NCBI RefSeq assembly: GCF_004329715.1
Contig: NZ_JXSY01000011.1
Location: 186,001-250,000 of the forward strand
DNA: 64,000 bases
Direction: 5' to 3'
DNA from: Bowmanella sp. JS7-9
GTDB taxonomy: Bacteria > Pseudomonadota > Gammaproteobacteria > Enterobacterales > Alteromonadaceae
The notes under the pieces were generated by a model. That model was given only the letters and a program-made list of their open reading frames with translations. It did not search any database and was not told the origin of the DNA. Below are positions 34,365-43,036 of the stretch, one piece after another. The translations under genes were made by a program, and so were the position numbers. Positions within the stretch are counted from its first letter, which is position 1. The number at the start of each line of letters is the position of its first letter.

Positions 34365-35384
34365 ATGGAACGAGTCTATCAACCGGAGCATTATGTGAAG
34401 TTACCTGAAATCCCTGCTGATGACGCTGAACGTCTCAAACAACTGCATTCGTTGCAGCTGCTCGATACCGAGCCGGAAGAGCGCTTCGACCGTTTAACAC
34501 GTATGGGATGCCGGTTATTTAATGTTAAAACCTGCGTGATTAGCCTGGTGGACGAGCATCGCCAGTGGTTTAAGTCCCGTCAGGGCATAGACGCGTCGGA
34601 GACCGACCGTTGCGTGTCCTTCTGCGGGCATGCCATTTTAACCGGCGGTATTTTTGAAGTGCAGGATACCCTTAAAGACTCACGCTTCTTTGATAATCCG
34701 CTGGTGATTGGAGAGCCGTTTATCCGTTTTTATGCAGGCTGTTCGATTCGTTCCGGCGGTTACACCATGGGCACGATTTGTATTCTGGATAGCCAACCAC
34801 GCAAACTCAGCGATGAAGATAAATTATTGCTGAGCGATTTAGCTGCGTCGGTGGAAAGTGAGATGGAAGCCCATCAGATTGCCCACACCGATGAACTTAC
34901 TGGCCTGATCAATCGCCGCGGCTTTTATATGGTAGCCGGGCAGGTGGTTAAATTGGTGCGACGGGAAAAGCATTCGTTGGGGATCAGCTTGCTCGACCTG
35001 AATGACTTCAAACAAATTAATGATAAGTTTGGCCACATAGTGGGTGACCGGGCGCTACAGGCATTTGCCTCGTTGATTGCTAAGGTGTTTCGCGAGAGTG
35101 ATGTGGTCGCGCGCATCGGCGGTGATGAGTTTGTTTGCCTGCACTCGGACATTGATGAGGCCGGGTTGGAAGTCGCGAAAAAACGTCTGGCGGACGAGGT
35201 TAACGCGTTCAATCAACGCACCCATGAGCCGTTCAGATTAAGTTATGCCCATGGTACGGCACTCTTTAGCAAGGAGCAGATTACTGATTCATTGGATGCG
35301 CTGTTACATGCCGCGGATAGTTCAATGTACACCATTAAAAGTCAGCAACGTCGTCAGCGTCAGTTTTCAACAGGCAGTGAGTAA
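34365..35384 (+). CDS. GAF-GGDEF diguanylate cyclase
   Basis: Cytosolic c-di-GMP synthase of 339 aa. An N-terminal GAF domain (about 25-165) is followed by a GGDEF domain (about 170-330). The active site GGDEF is intact (252-256), and an I-site RESD sits at 243-246, exactly five residues upstream, so product inhibition is expected. It starts 28 nt after the sortase gene on the same strand and could be part of that transcript, which would connect sortase expression with c-di-GMP signalling; this is inference. Confidence 0.92.
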   Translation: MERVYQPEHYVKLPEIPADDAERLKQLHSLQLLDTEPEERFDRLTRMGCRLFNVKTCVISLVDEHRQWFKSRQGIDASETDRCVSFCGHAILTGGIFEVQDTLKDSRFFDNPLVIGEPFIRFYAGCSIRSGGYTMGTICILDSQPRKLSDEDKLLLSDLAASVESEMEAHQIAHTDELTGLINRRGFYMVAGQVVKLVRREKHSLGISLLDLNDFKQINDKFGHIVGDRALQAFASLIAKVFRESDVVARIGGDEFVCLHSDIDEAGLEVAKKRLADEVNAFNQRTHEPFRLSYAHGTALFSKEQITDSLDALLHAADSSMYTIKSQQRRQRQFSTGSE

Positions 35385-35410
35385 AATCTAAACAAAGTGG
35401 TGAAACTGAC

Positions 35411-35460
35411 CAATTGCTGATTTCTCTCGTTGTTCTTCTAAAATCAACAATTGCTTTATT
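35411..35460 (+). terminator. candidate terminator after the diguanylate cyclase
   Basis: Imperfect inverted repeat CAATTGCTGATTT (35411-35423) and AAATCAACAATTG (35441-35453), one C-A mismatch, 17-nt loop, followed by CTTTATTTTC. Confidence 0.4.
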
Positions 35461-35525
35461 TTCAATAGTTTATGTCGGCCTATCGATTTGGCATGGAAGT
35501 TGGTTAGGTATTAGGAAAGTTCATC

Positions 35526-35657
35526 ATGTTGGATGAACTGTTACGGAGAAAGACCATGAAATCCCTTTGGCAAAAACTAGCAAGATTACCGGCACCACTG
35601 GCAGTCAAATGGCGTGCCCGCGGCTGGCGCAGTTTGCGTATAGCGGCCACGATGTAA
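35526..35657 (+). CDS. possible small cationic protein (43 or 33 aa)
   Basis: Short frame in the 346-nt gap before the GH19 gene. From ATG 35526 it encodes 43 residues; an in-frame ATG at 35556 gives 33 residues (MKSLWQKLARLPAPL...) and has ACGGAGAAAG just upstream. The longer start has TAGGAAA upstream. It is rich in Arg, Lys and Trp and could form an amphipathic helix. No homologue is recognised. Coding status is uncertain: the good ribosome binding sites support it, the small size weakens it. Confidence 0.35.
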   Translation: MLDELLRRKTMKSLWQKLARLPAPLAVKWRARGWRSLRIAATM

Positions 35658-35730
35658 AAAATTTTCGTTCTGCACCTGACCTTTAGCGCTTGCCTGCTAC
35701 CCTTTGCAGTAAAACCACAGGACGCAACGA

Positions 35731-36546
35731 GTGCAGACATTACGATTTGGTTGCCGTGGCGAATTAGTACGGCGCCTGCAGCAAACCTTAACCCAACTGG
35801 GTTTCTATCAGGCGTCGTTGGATGGCGACTTTGGTGCCAAAACGCTGGCCGCCGTCGAAGCCTATCAACAGCATCACGGGCTGGTGACAGATGGCGTGGT
35901 TGGGCGTCGGACCATGGGCCAGTTAGGCTTGGATTTGTCCGATGAGGCGCGCAGCTATGACGGCGAGCATTTCGATGTGGGACTGGTACAACGTATTTGT
36001 CACGATTCCCCGGCACAAAATATTGCCTATCATTGGCCACGTATTCTCGATGCCATGCTGGACGAAGAGCTTAGCGATAACGACATGCTATTGATGGCCG
36101 TGGCGACTGTGTATGTGGAGACCGGGCGCTTTGCACCGCTGGATGAATACGAATCCCGCTTCAACTCCACGGCTACTGGCCATCCCTTTGATAAATATGA
36201 TGATCGCAAGGACCTGGGCAATCTCGGATACCCGGACGGTGCCCGCTATAAAGGCCGTGGCTACATTCAGTTGACGGGGCGCGCCAATTATCGGGATATC
36301 AGTAAACGTATCGGCATGAACAACGAGTTAGAGCATGATCCGGAGTTAGCCAATGATCCCGATGTGGCAGCCAAAGTGCTGGCCAGTTTTCTGAAACGTT
36401 GCGAGGAACCGCTGCGCGAAGCATTGGCAAACGATGATTTAAAAGCTGCACGCCGCCTGATTAACGGTGGATCCCACGGCTTGCCGGAATTCAGCCGCTG
36501 CTATCGACTGGGTAAACAATTACTGCAAGACGGATTGTCATCCTAA
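35731..36546 (+). CDS. peptidoglycan-binding GH19 (chitinase/lysozyme-like) protein
   Basis: 271-aa enzyme with an N-terminal peptidoglycan-binding domain (about 5-65; LVRRLQQTLTQLGFY, FGAKTLAAVEAYQ) and a C-terminal glycoside hydrolase family 19 lysozyme-like domain. The likely catalytic Glu130 is in VYVETGRF, and YKGRGYIQLTGRANY is the family hallmark. There is no signal peptide, so it resembles endolysins more than exported chitinases. The start is GTG 35731 with AGGAC upstream; no ATG fits. No other phage genes are nearby. Confidence 0.88.
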   Translation: MQTLRFGCRGELVRRLQQTLTQLGFYQASLDGDFGAKTLAAVEAYQQHHGLVTDGVVGRRTMGQLGLDLSDEARSYDGEHFDVGLVQRICHDSPAQNIAYHWPRILDAMLDEELSDNDMLLMAVATVYVETGRFAPLDEYESRFNSTATGHPFDKYDDRKDLGNLGYPDGARYKGRGYIQLTGRANYRDISKRIGMNNELEHDPELANDPDVAAKVLASFLKRCEEPLREALANDDLKAARRLINGGSHGLPEFSRCYRLGKQLLQDGLSS

Positions 36547-36617
36547 CTTCAAAATTTAGTCACGCAGTTGTCACAGGCACAACCTAGGTTAAGCAAAACC
36601 TGCTATGGAGTGCCACC

Positions 36618-37412
36618 ATGCAAAAGCAACACTTCCGTACTGTCTGGCTGTCAGACATTCATTTGGGTCACAAAGATTGTAAAGCCGAATTCCTGCTGGA
36701 TTTTCTCAACCATGTGCGCATCGATACCCTGTATTTGGTTGGCGATATTGTTGATATGTGGGAAATGAGCAAACGCCTGCTGTGGCCTGAATCCCACAAT
36801 CAACTACTCCATAGATTGTTAACCCTGACCGCTCAGGGCACGCAGGTGATTTATCTGCCCGGCAATCATGATGCACCGGTGCAAAAGTATGATGGGCTGA
36901 GTTTTGCCGATATCGACATTCGCCGCGAACTGATCCATACCACCGCCGACGGCAAACGTTTATTGGTATTACATGGTGACCAATTTGATGAGGAAGTCTG
37001 TTTCGGCCGCTTGCATGCCTGGATAGGCGATAAGGCATACGATCTGCTGTTGTTCGTTAATCGTTGGTACAACAAAGCACGCATCGCGCTGGGTGGCCGC
37101 TACTGGTCGCTGGCCGGTCATATCAAAAGCAAAGTACTGAGTGCCAATATTGCGATGCAACGTTACCGGCAGGCCTGTGTCGACGCAGCCGTGTCGCGGG
37201 GCCTGGATGGTGTGGTGTGCGGGCATATCCATCACGCCGAAGTGACGGATGTGGATGGTACCTTGTATTGCAATGACGGTGACTGGCTGGAAAGCTGTTG
37301 CGCACTGACCGAAAACCATCGCGGAGAATTACAGATCCTGTCCTGGACCTCAGTGAAGCGGCCAAACATTTTGTATGCGGTGGAGAATACACCCACGCGA
37401 AAAGTGGCTTAA
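36618..37412 (+). CDS. LpxH-like UDP-2,3-diacylglucosamine diphosphatase family metallophosphoesterase
   Basis: Calcineurin-like phosphoesterase of 264 aa. Dinuclear metal motifs are DIHLG (Asp13, His15), GDIVD (42-46), GNHD (82-85), HGDQFD and GHIHH. The layout matches the LpxH-related subfamily annotated as UDP-2,3-diacylglucosamine diphosphatase (lipid A precursor pathway, cytosolic face of the inner membrane). Whether this is the main LpxH or a paralogue cannot be told. It lies just before an acyltransferase fusion gene, so a lipid-related role is plausible. Confidence 0.85.
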   Translation: MQKQHFRTVWLSDIHLGHKDCKAEFLLDFLNHVRIDTLYLVGDIVDMWEMSKRLLWPESHNQLLHRLLTLTAQGTQVIYLPGNHDAPVQKYDGLSFADIDIRRELIHTTADGKRLLVLHGDQFDEEVCFGRLHAWIGDKAYDLLLFVNRWYNKARIALGGRYWSLAGHIKSKVLSANIAMQRYRQACVDAAVSRGLDGVVCGHIHHAEVTDVDGTLYCNDGDWLESCCALTENHRGELQILSWTSVKRPNILYAVENTPTRKVA

Positions 37413-37497
37413 CCGGACATTTTTTCTTCATATAAGTGCAACCAGATTGTCACTAAGGCTTTAGATAATGCCAGCAGCAAAATAACAGGAAACTCCC

Positions 37498-39213
37498 ATG
37501 TTTAGCGTGCAGCAGGTACTTAACGAGCATTTTCCGGGCATGGCTGAGAAGCCACTGTTGTTCAAATCTACCAGTTTTGTATTGCGCCATTTATTGCACG
37601 AACGTGAGGTACAAGAGTTCGGTGCCAGCTATCCCCATGTACAGGGGCTGGATTTCGTCGAGCAGGTGCTGAGTTATTTTGCCACCAGTTATTCGGTCAG
37701 GGATGTTGAAAAGGAAAGGATCCCCGAGCAGGGACGCGCCATTATTGTGGCCAATCATCCGATTGGCTCGCTCGATGCGTTGGCACTGATAAAGTTGATC
37801 AGTGAAGTACGCAGCGACATTAAAGTGGTCGCCAACGATATGTTGATGACACTCAAACCCTTGCACAGCCTGTTGCTGCCCGTAAATGTATTTCAGGGCG
37901 CAACTGCTAAAGTGCAGTTGCAGGCGATCTCTGAGCATCTGCATCAGGAAGGCGTACTGATTATTTTCCCGGCGGGTGAGGTCTCGCGCCTGCGTCCTCA
38001 GGGGGTGCGCGATACCCGTTGGCGAACAGGCTTTTTACGTATTGCAAGAGAAGCCAAAGCACCTATATTGCCGGTGTTTATCGACGGGAAAAACTCGCCA
38101 TTATTTTACGGCGTATCCATGTTATATAAGCCACTGGCAACGTTACTGCTGGTGCGCGAGATGTTCGTGCGTAAGCAGCGGCACTTACCCATGCGGGTTG
38201 GTGAGTTAATCCCGTTCAGTAGCTGGCAGAATCAGGCTCTGCCGCTCAAAATTCTGAGTAAGTTGTTTAAACGCCATTTGTACGCCGTTGGCGCTGGTAA
38301 AGCGGGCGTATTTGCTACACAGGCCGCGATCGCGCTGCCGGAAGAACGTCGGACGCTGCAAAGGGCGATTCGCCAATGCGAGTTGCTGGGTGAAACCGCC
38401 GACGGCAAACAGATTTATCTATACCAACATGCCGACAGTTCCCCGATCCTGCGTGAAATTGGCCGTTTACGAGAAATTGCGTTTCGCGCGGTAGGTGAAG
38501 GCAGCAACCGTCGTCGGGATATCGACGGCTACGACAACGATTACTTTCACCTGATTTTATGGGATCGCGATGATTTAGAAATTGTGGGCGCCTATCGCTT
38601 AGGTGATGCCCGCCAGCAAATAGCCAGCAAAGGTTTGCAGGGGCTATACACGGCAACGCTATTTGATTACACGGATATGCCGGCCGAGTACTTTGAGCAG
38701 GGCCTGGAATTAGGCCGTAGCTTTGTCCAGCCCAAGTATTGGGGCAAACGCAGTCTGGAATACCTGTGGTATGGCATTGGCGCATTTTTGCGCAAATATC
38801 CCCATTATCGTTATTTGTTCGGGCCAGTGAGCCTGAGTAATGCCTATCCGACGGCAGCTAAGGACTTACTGGTACATTTTTACCAGCGTTACTTCGGTTC
38901 GGTGCAGCAATATGCCTCGCCTAAGTCTGCTTATCCGTTACCGGACGGCTTGCAGGACATGTTTTCTGGCGAGGATTATTTGCAGGATTTCACCACCCTC
39001 AAACATCTGTTGGCGAATATGGGCGTGTCCGTGCCGACTTTGTATAAGCAATACACTGAATTGTGTGAGCCAGGTGGCGTGCAATTCCTCAGCTTTAGCG
39101 TCGATGCGGACTTTGCCGATTGCGTTGATGGATTGGTGCTGGTGGATATTACGCAGCTTAAGCCGAAAAAATATCAGCGTTACCTGACTGAGCGTCACGA
39201 AAAGGCCGCCTGA
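37498..39213 (+). CDS. olsF: bifunctional OlsF-like acyltransferase (PlsC-type + GNAT-type)
   Basis: 571-aa fusion. The N-terminal PlsC/LPLAT-type acyltransferase (about 60-270) has VANHPIGSLDAL (His87, Asp93) and FPAGEVSR. The C-terminal acyl-CoA N-acyltransferase domain of the GNAT/hemolysin-like type (about 305-480) has LREIAFRAVGEGSNRRRDIDGYDNDY-like sequence. This domain order and length match OlsF, which makes ornithine lipids by N-acylating ornithine (C-terminal part) and then O-acylating (N-terminal part). Ornithine as substrate is inferred from architecture; other aminolipids are possible. It follows the LpxH-like gene by 85 nt. Confidence 0.78.
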   Translation: MFSVQQVLNEHFPGMAEKPLLFKSTSFVLRHLLHEREVQEFGASYPHVQGLDFVEQVLSYFATSYSVRDVEKERIPEQGRAIIVANHPIGSLDALALIKLISEVRSDIKVVANDMLMTLKPLHSLLLPVNVFQGATAKVQLQAISEHLHQEGVLIIFPAGEVSRLRPQGVRDTRWRTGFLRIAREAKAPILPVFIDGKNSPLFYGVSMLYKPLATLLLVREMFVRKQRHLPMRVGELIPFSSWQNQALPLKILSKLFKRHLYAVGAGKAGVFATQAAIALPEERRTLQRAIRQCELLGETADGKQIYLYQHADSSPILREIGRLREIAFRAVGEGSNRRRDIDGYDNDYFHLILWDRDDLEIVGAYRLGDARQQIASKGLQGLYTATLFDYTDMPAEYFEQGLELGRSFVQPKYWGKRSLEYLWYGIGAFLRKYPHYRYLFGPVSLSNAYPTAAKDLLVHFYQRYFGSVQQYASPKSAYPLPDGLQDMFSGEDYLQDFTTLKHLLANMGVSVPTLYKQYTELCEPGGVQFLSFSVDADFADCVDGLVLVDITQLKPKKYQRYLTERHEKAA

Positions 39214-39331
39214 TTGACCTGTGTCAGCCCGTCCTTCATATAATTCGTACTTATCTAAAATAATATGGAACTTAACTCAGCCAATCTCTATCTTATTTCG
39301 CAAGTAACTAAATTAATGAAATAAGGAGCGG

Positions 39332-40012
39332 ATGATGGGCGTGAGATATTTTTTACTGATCGTCATACTTGTGTTGTTAGGTGGTTGTGGTGGCGACGGT
39401 GGTTCTATCTCTATTGCCAGTGTTGATCGCAATGGTTACACCACGGTTAACAATAACCAGTTAAGTGTGCAATTAACTAATTTGACGGTTGGTACCCTAA
39501 GCGCAGATGAGACAGCTGGCGTCCTGCTAATGCGCGAAGAAGAAAAACTTGCCCGTGATGTATATCGCAGTCTGGCAAACCTTTTCAGTCAGCCGATCTT
39601 TGATAACATCGCCGACATTGAAGAAACTCATATGCAGGCAATGCTACTGCTTGTGCAGCGCTACAACCTGACCGATCCGGTTGGCAGTCAGGGCATCGGA
39701 AGTTTTACTGACCCTCAGCTTCAACAGCTGTATGTGCAATTGGTTGACGAAGGCAGCTCGGATTTAGTTGCCGGGCTGAGTATCGGGGCGCGTATCGAGG
39801 AGTTGGATATTGCCGATATTAGTCGTTTGGAGACGCAGTTAGAGGACAATGCAGATATCGCGCTGGTTTATGACAATCTTAAGCGCGGATCGCGTAATCA
39901 TCTGCGCGCTTTTTACCAGCAAATAGTCAGTAATGGCGGTAGCTATACGCCAGTGTACCTGAGTGCTGATGAGTTCAACGCTATCATCAATAGCGATATT
40001 GAGCGCGGTTAA
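39332..40012 (+). CDS. DUF2202 ferritin-like lipoprotein
   Basis: 226-aa predicted lipoprotein: hydrophobic signal with lipobox LGGC (Cys19), then a Gly/Ser spacer and a DUF2202 domain (about 60-215). Carboxylate/His motifs REEEKLARDVY, IEETHMQAM and SRNHLRAFY fit a ferritin-like four-helix bundle that could bind a metal pair. Function unknown. AAGGAG stands ahead of tandem ATG codons at 39332 and 39335. It converges with dapE; a hairpin spans both stop codons. Confidence 0.85.
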   Translation: MMGVRYFLLIVILVLLGGCGGDGGSISIASVDRNGYTTVNNNQLSVQLTNLTVGTLSADETAGVLLMREEEKLARDVYRSLANLFSQPIFDNIADIEETHMQAMLLLVQRYNLTDPVGSQGIGSFTDPQLQQLYVQLVDEGSSDLVAGLSIGARIEELDIADISRLETQLEDNADIALVYDNLKRGSRNHLRAFYQQIVSNGGSYTPVYLSADEFNAIINSDIERG

Positions 40013-40020
40013 CGCGCTCA
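40000..40020. terminator. hairpin spanning convergent stop codons
   Basis: GAGCGCG (40001-40007), loop GTTAA, CGCGCTC (40013-40019), extended by T40000-A40020. It includes the DUF2202 TAA and abuts the dapE TGA. There is no T-run, so it may be a weak terminator or mRNA 3' end protector. Confidence 0.4.
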
Positions 40021-41190
40021 GCTCAGCAGATTAGCAAGCAACTCCGTGTAGATATCTTCCAGCGTCACGATGTCGGTTAGCGCCACGTGCTCATTGATTT
40101 GGTGGATACTATGATTCGGTACACCTAACTCGACCACCTCTGTGTGTGGACCGGCGAAGAAACGCCCGTCTGAGGTGCCGCCAGCGGTGGACATCATAGG
40201 GTAACACCCCGTGGTTTTCACAATCGCCTGCTCGGCAGCATGTATTAATCCGCCCGCATGGCTGTTGGCAGTGAAATAGGGTTCACAGGCGCGCTCCCAG
40301 TGCAGTTCATAATCATCGGTTTGGGCGCTGATGGCGTTCTCAATTAACTGTTGTAAACCGGCTAATTCGAAGTGATGGGAATAGCGTACGTTGAAACACA
40401 GTTCGCAGCGTGCCGGTACAATATTGTCGGTAAAGTCACCGGAATTGCAGTAGGTGATTTGTAATGTGGTGCCGGGAAAATCCGCACTGCCCTGATCCCA
40501 GGGAAGTTGCTGCAGAGCCGTGATGACATTAGCGGCCTGATGCAGTGCATTGCGGGTTTGCTGCGGATAGGCTACGTGGCCGGCTTTACCGCGCAGAATC
40601 AACTTGGCGGATACCGCGCCACGTCGTCCGACTTTAATGGTATCGCCACTGCGTAAATGCGCGGTGGGCTCGCCAATAATCACTTTGTCCAGCGCAATCC
40701 GTTTGTCGTCCAGCCATTGGCGGATGGCTTTGCTGCCATGCTCTGCCTCACCCTCTTCATCACTCGTGATTAGCCACATAAAACGCTGACGGATAGGCCG
40801 CTGCAGGCCAATATGCTGGTGCCAGGCACCCAACATGGCGGCGATACCGGTTTTCATATCGGCGGCACCACGGCCATAAAGTTTGTTGTCTTCAATGTGA
40901 GCTGCAAACGGGTCAAAACGCCATTTTTCACGCGGTCCGGTTGGCACAACATCGGTATGTCCGGCAAAAGCGATGGTTTGTGGCCCGTTGCCAATGGTTG
41001 CCAGCAGATTGCGCACCCCCTGTTGCTCAAAGGCGTGACAGGTAAAACCCAGCGCACTCAGTTGGGCAGCCAGCCACTCCTGACATCCGCCATCATCCGG
41101 GGTAATAGACACTCGCTGCATTAATGTCTGGCTGAAGCTGATGCTCTGATGAGCGTGTGATTCTGACTGATTTAACCGTTGATTTTGCAT
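40018..41190 (-). CDS. dapE: succinyl-diaminopimelate desuccinylase (DapE)
   Basis: Zinc-dependent hydrolase of the M20 family that converts N-succinyl-LL-diaminopimelate to LL-diaminopimelate in lysine and peptidoglycan synthesis. Motifs are AGHTDVVPTG, YGRGAADMK, TSDEEGEAEHG, STAGGTSDGRFF and the C-terminal GVPNHSIHQINEHV. The start is ATG 41190 because AGGAG lies six bases before it; the ATG two codons earlier directly abuts AGGAG. The N-terminus is about 15 residues longer than typical (QNQRLNQSESHAHQS). Cytosolic. Confidence 0.93.
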   Translation of the reverse strand: MQNQRLNQSESHAHQSISFSQTLMQRVSITPDDGGCQEWLAAQLSALGFTCHAFEQQGVRNLLATIGNGPQTIAFAGHTDVVPTGPREKWRFDPFAAHIEDNKLYGRGAADMKTGIAAMLGAWHQHIGLQRPIRQRFMWLITSDEEGEAEHGSKAIRQWLDDKRIALDKVIIGEPTAHLRSGDTIKVGRRGAVSAKLILRGKAGHVAYPQQTRNALHQAANVITALQQLPWDQGSADFPGTTLQITYCNSGDFTDNIVPARCELCFNVRYSHHFELAGLQQLIENAISAQTDDYELHWERACEPYFTANSHAGGLIHAAEQAIVKTTGCYPMMSTAGGTSDGRFFAGPHTEVVELGVPNHSIHQINEHVALTDIVTLEDIYTELLANLLS

Positions 41191-41362
41191 GGTCATCTCC
41201 TACACAGGATGACGCCATTACATCTGCGCTGGATGACAGACACGTGTCAGTTTGGCAACAATCCTGTGACATGTGCTGATGTCATAAAGTCTTCGTGAAA
41301 TTGTCACGGGAAAGTCACACGGGCTGCGCAAACTTTAATCAATGCGAAGAGAGGGACGTGTG

Positions 41363-41875
41363 ATGCGGCTGATTACTGATAAAGACATGCAATTGTTTCG
41401 TTGGTTGTTCGCTAAAACTGCCAGTTACGAGGGAAAGGCGATTAAATGGATTTCGCGCACCGGTGATGGTCATCTTTATCTGCTGCTGGGGATTTTATTG
41501 TGGGCCTTTGAGCCAGAGCACGGTGCGTTATTTATGTATACGGCGCTGTTGGCCTACGCACTGGAATTACCGGTTTATGTGATTCTTAAAAAGGCATTTA
41601 AGCGTCCACGCCCTTGCGACCTATTGTTTAACTTCCGTGCCCACATCAAGCCTTCGGACAAATTCAGCTTGCCATCCGGGCACACCGCGGCGGCCTTTTT
41701 GATGGCGTCATTACTTAGCTGGTTTTATCCCCTGGTGACGATTCCGGTATTCCTTTGGGCAACCTGTGTGGGACTGTCACGCATCCTGCTTGGCGTCCAT
41801 TATCCCACGGATATTCTTGCCGGTGCCTGTCTCGGGCTGACCATCTCTGTGACCAGTATCGCCATTTTGCACTGA
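41363..41875 (+). CDS. PAP2 superfamily membrane phosphatase
   Basis: Membrane phosphatase of 170 aa with the three PAP2 motifs: KKAFKRPRP, PSGHTAAAF and SRILLGVHYPTDILAG. Such enzymes act on phosphatidate, phosphatidylglycerophosphate or undecaprenyl pyrophosphate. Hydrophobic helices fill the rest. ATG 41363 is preferred, with GAGGG at 41352-41356 (GTG 41360 possible); the upstream ATG 41342 lacks a ribosome binding site. It is followed by a glycosyltransferase gene 8 nt later. Confidence 0.88.
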   Translation: MRLITDKDMQLFRWLFAKTASYEGKAIKWISRTGDGHLYLLLGILLWAFEPEHGALFMYTALLAYALELPVYVILKKAFKRPRPCDLLFNFRAHIKPSDKFSLPSGHTAAAFLMASLLSWFYPLVTIPVFLWATCVGLSRILLGVHYPTDILAGACLGLTISVTSIAILH

Positions 41876-41883
41876 GGTGTGTT

Positions 41884-42951
41884 GTGAAAATGAATATTCT
41901 TTACGGTGTGCAGGGTACCGGTAATGGCCATATTACCCGCGCCAGAGTGCTGGCCGAGGCATTATCCCGACGCAGTGATATTCAGGTCGATTATCTATTT
42001 AGCGGCCGTGAGCCGCAGCAATACTTCGATATGCAGATTTTTGACGAATATCAGACTAAACAGGGTATGACTTTTGTAACCCACAAAGGTCGGGTGGATC
42101 GCTGGCAAACAGCCAGACAACTGAAATTGCGTCAATTAATCGATGACGTGCAGCAATTACCCATGGGCGACTATGATCTGGTGATCAACGATTTTGAGCC
42201 AATCAGTGCCTGGGCCGCGCAGTTACGTCATGTGCCGTCGATTTCTATCAGCCATCAGGCTTGTTTTTTGTCACCTGTGCCTAACATAGGCAAAGGCATG
42301 CTGGATAATTTGCTGTTGCGCTATTTTGCCCCAACCACTTATAATCTGGGGGTGCATTGGTATCATTTCGGCCAATCAATTTTACCGCCATTTGTCACAG
42401 ACGTTTCCCAGCCGGTGGCACCCAGTGGGCGTATTCTGGTGTATTTACCCTTTGAGGAACTGAACGAAATCGGTGCATTGCTGAGGCAGTTTCCTGAGCA
42501 AGGCTTCGACGTGTTCCACCCTCATCTCACCAGTGACACTCAACAGGACAATATTCACTGGTATGTGCCGTGTAAAAACGCGTTTAAGCACTGTTTACAG
42601 GCAAGTGACGGGGTGATTGGCAACGCGGGCTTTGAACTGTCCAGTGAATGTCTGCATCTGGGTAAAAAATTACTGTTGAAGCCGCTACATGGCCAATTTG
42701 AGCAATTGTCCAATGTTGTGACGCTGGAAAAAATGGGGCGCTGCCAGACTATGCAGCGTCTGGATGCCAGTGCCGTACGCCGCTGGCTGACCTTCGATAG
42801 CGTTGAGCCGGTGCGATTTCCGGCTAAAGCAGATTTATTAGTTGAATGGATCCTGGATGAAAACTGGCAGGATAGCCGTGAATTGTGTGATGCACTGTGG
42901 CAGCAGGTGTCGTTTCCTCCTGACGTAAAACAAAAACTGGCCGGAATTTGA
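41884..42951 (+). CDS. MJ1255/VC2487 family glycosyltransferase
   Basis: Glycosyltransferase-like protein of 355 aa with a GT-B fold. Its N-terminal GVQGTGNGHITRARVLAEAL matches the Gly-rich loop of the family, and GNAGFELSSECLHLGKKLLLKPL is the donor-binding region. Substrate unknown. The start is GTG 41884, with GAGG a few bases upstream at 41874; ATG 41890 is possible. The open frame extends upstream into the PAP2 gene in another frame and is not coding there. Tight coupling to PAP2 suggests both act on a lipid-linked sugar. Confidence 0.83.
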   Translation: MKMNILYGVQGTGNGHITRARVLAEALSRRSDIQVDYLFSGREPQQYFDMQIFDEYQTKQGMTFVTHKGRVDRWQTARQLKLRQLIDDVQQLPMGDYDLVINDFEPISAWAAQLRHVPSISISHQACFLSPVPNIGKGMLDNLLLRYFAPTTYNLGVHWYHFGQSILPPFVTDVSQPVAPSGRILVYLPFEELNEIGALLRQFPEQGFDVFHPHLTSDTQQDNIHWYVPCKNAFKHCLQASDGVIGNAGFELSSECLHLGKKLLLKPLHGQFEQLSNVVTLEKMGRCQTMQRLDASAVRRWLTFDSVEPVRFPAKADLLVEWILDENWQDSRELCDALWQQVSFPPDVKQKLAGI

Positions 42952-43036
42952 ACATAGCCCAATTCTGCATATACTTTCGGGGCAGGACGCTTAGCAGTTA
43001 CATGGAAAGTCACATCAGTTTCGGGGTCTTTCTTTC

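Noticed and set aside
35411-36546. Prophage lysis cassette
   Set aside because: Only a GH19 enzyme and a doubtful small cationic ORF are present; no holin-like membrane protein, spanin or phage structural gene.
41755-41883. N-terminal extension of the glycosyltransferase frame
   Set aside because: It lies inside the PAP2 gene in another frame and is Cys/Arg/His-rich; the Gly-rich family start lies just after 41884.
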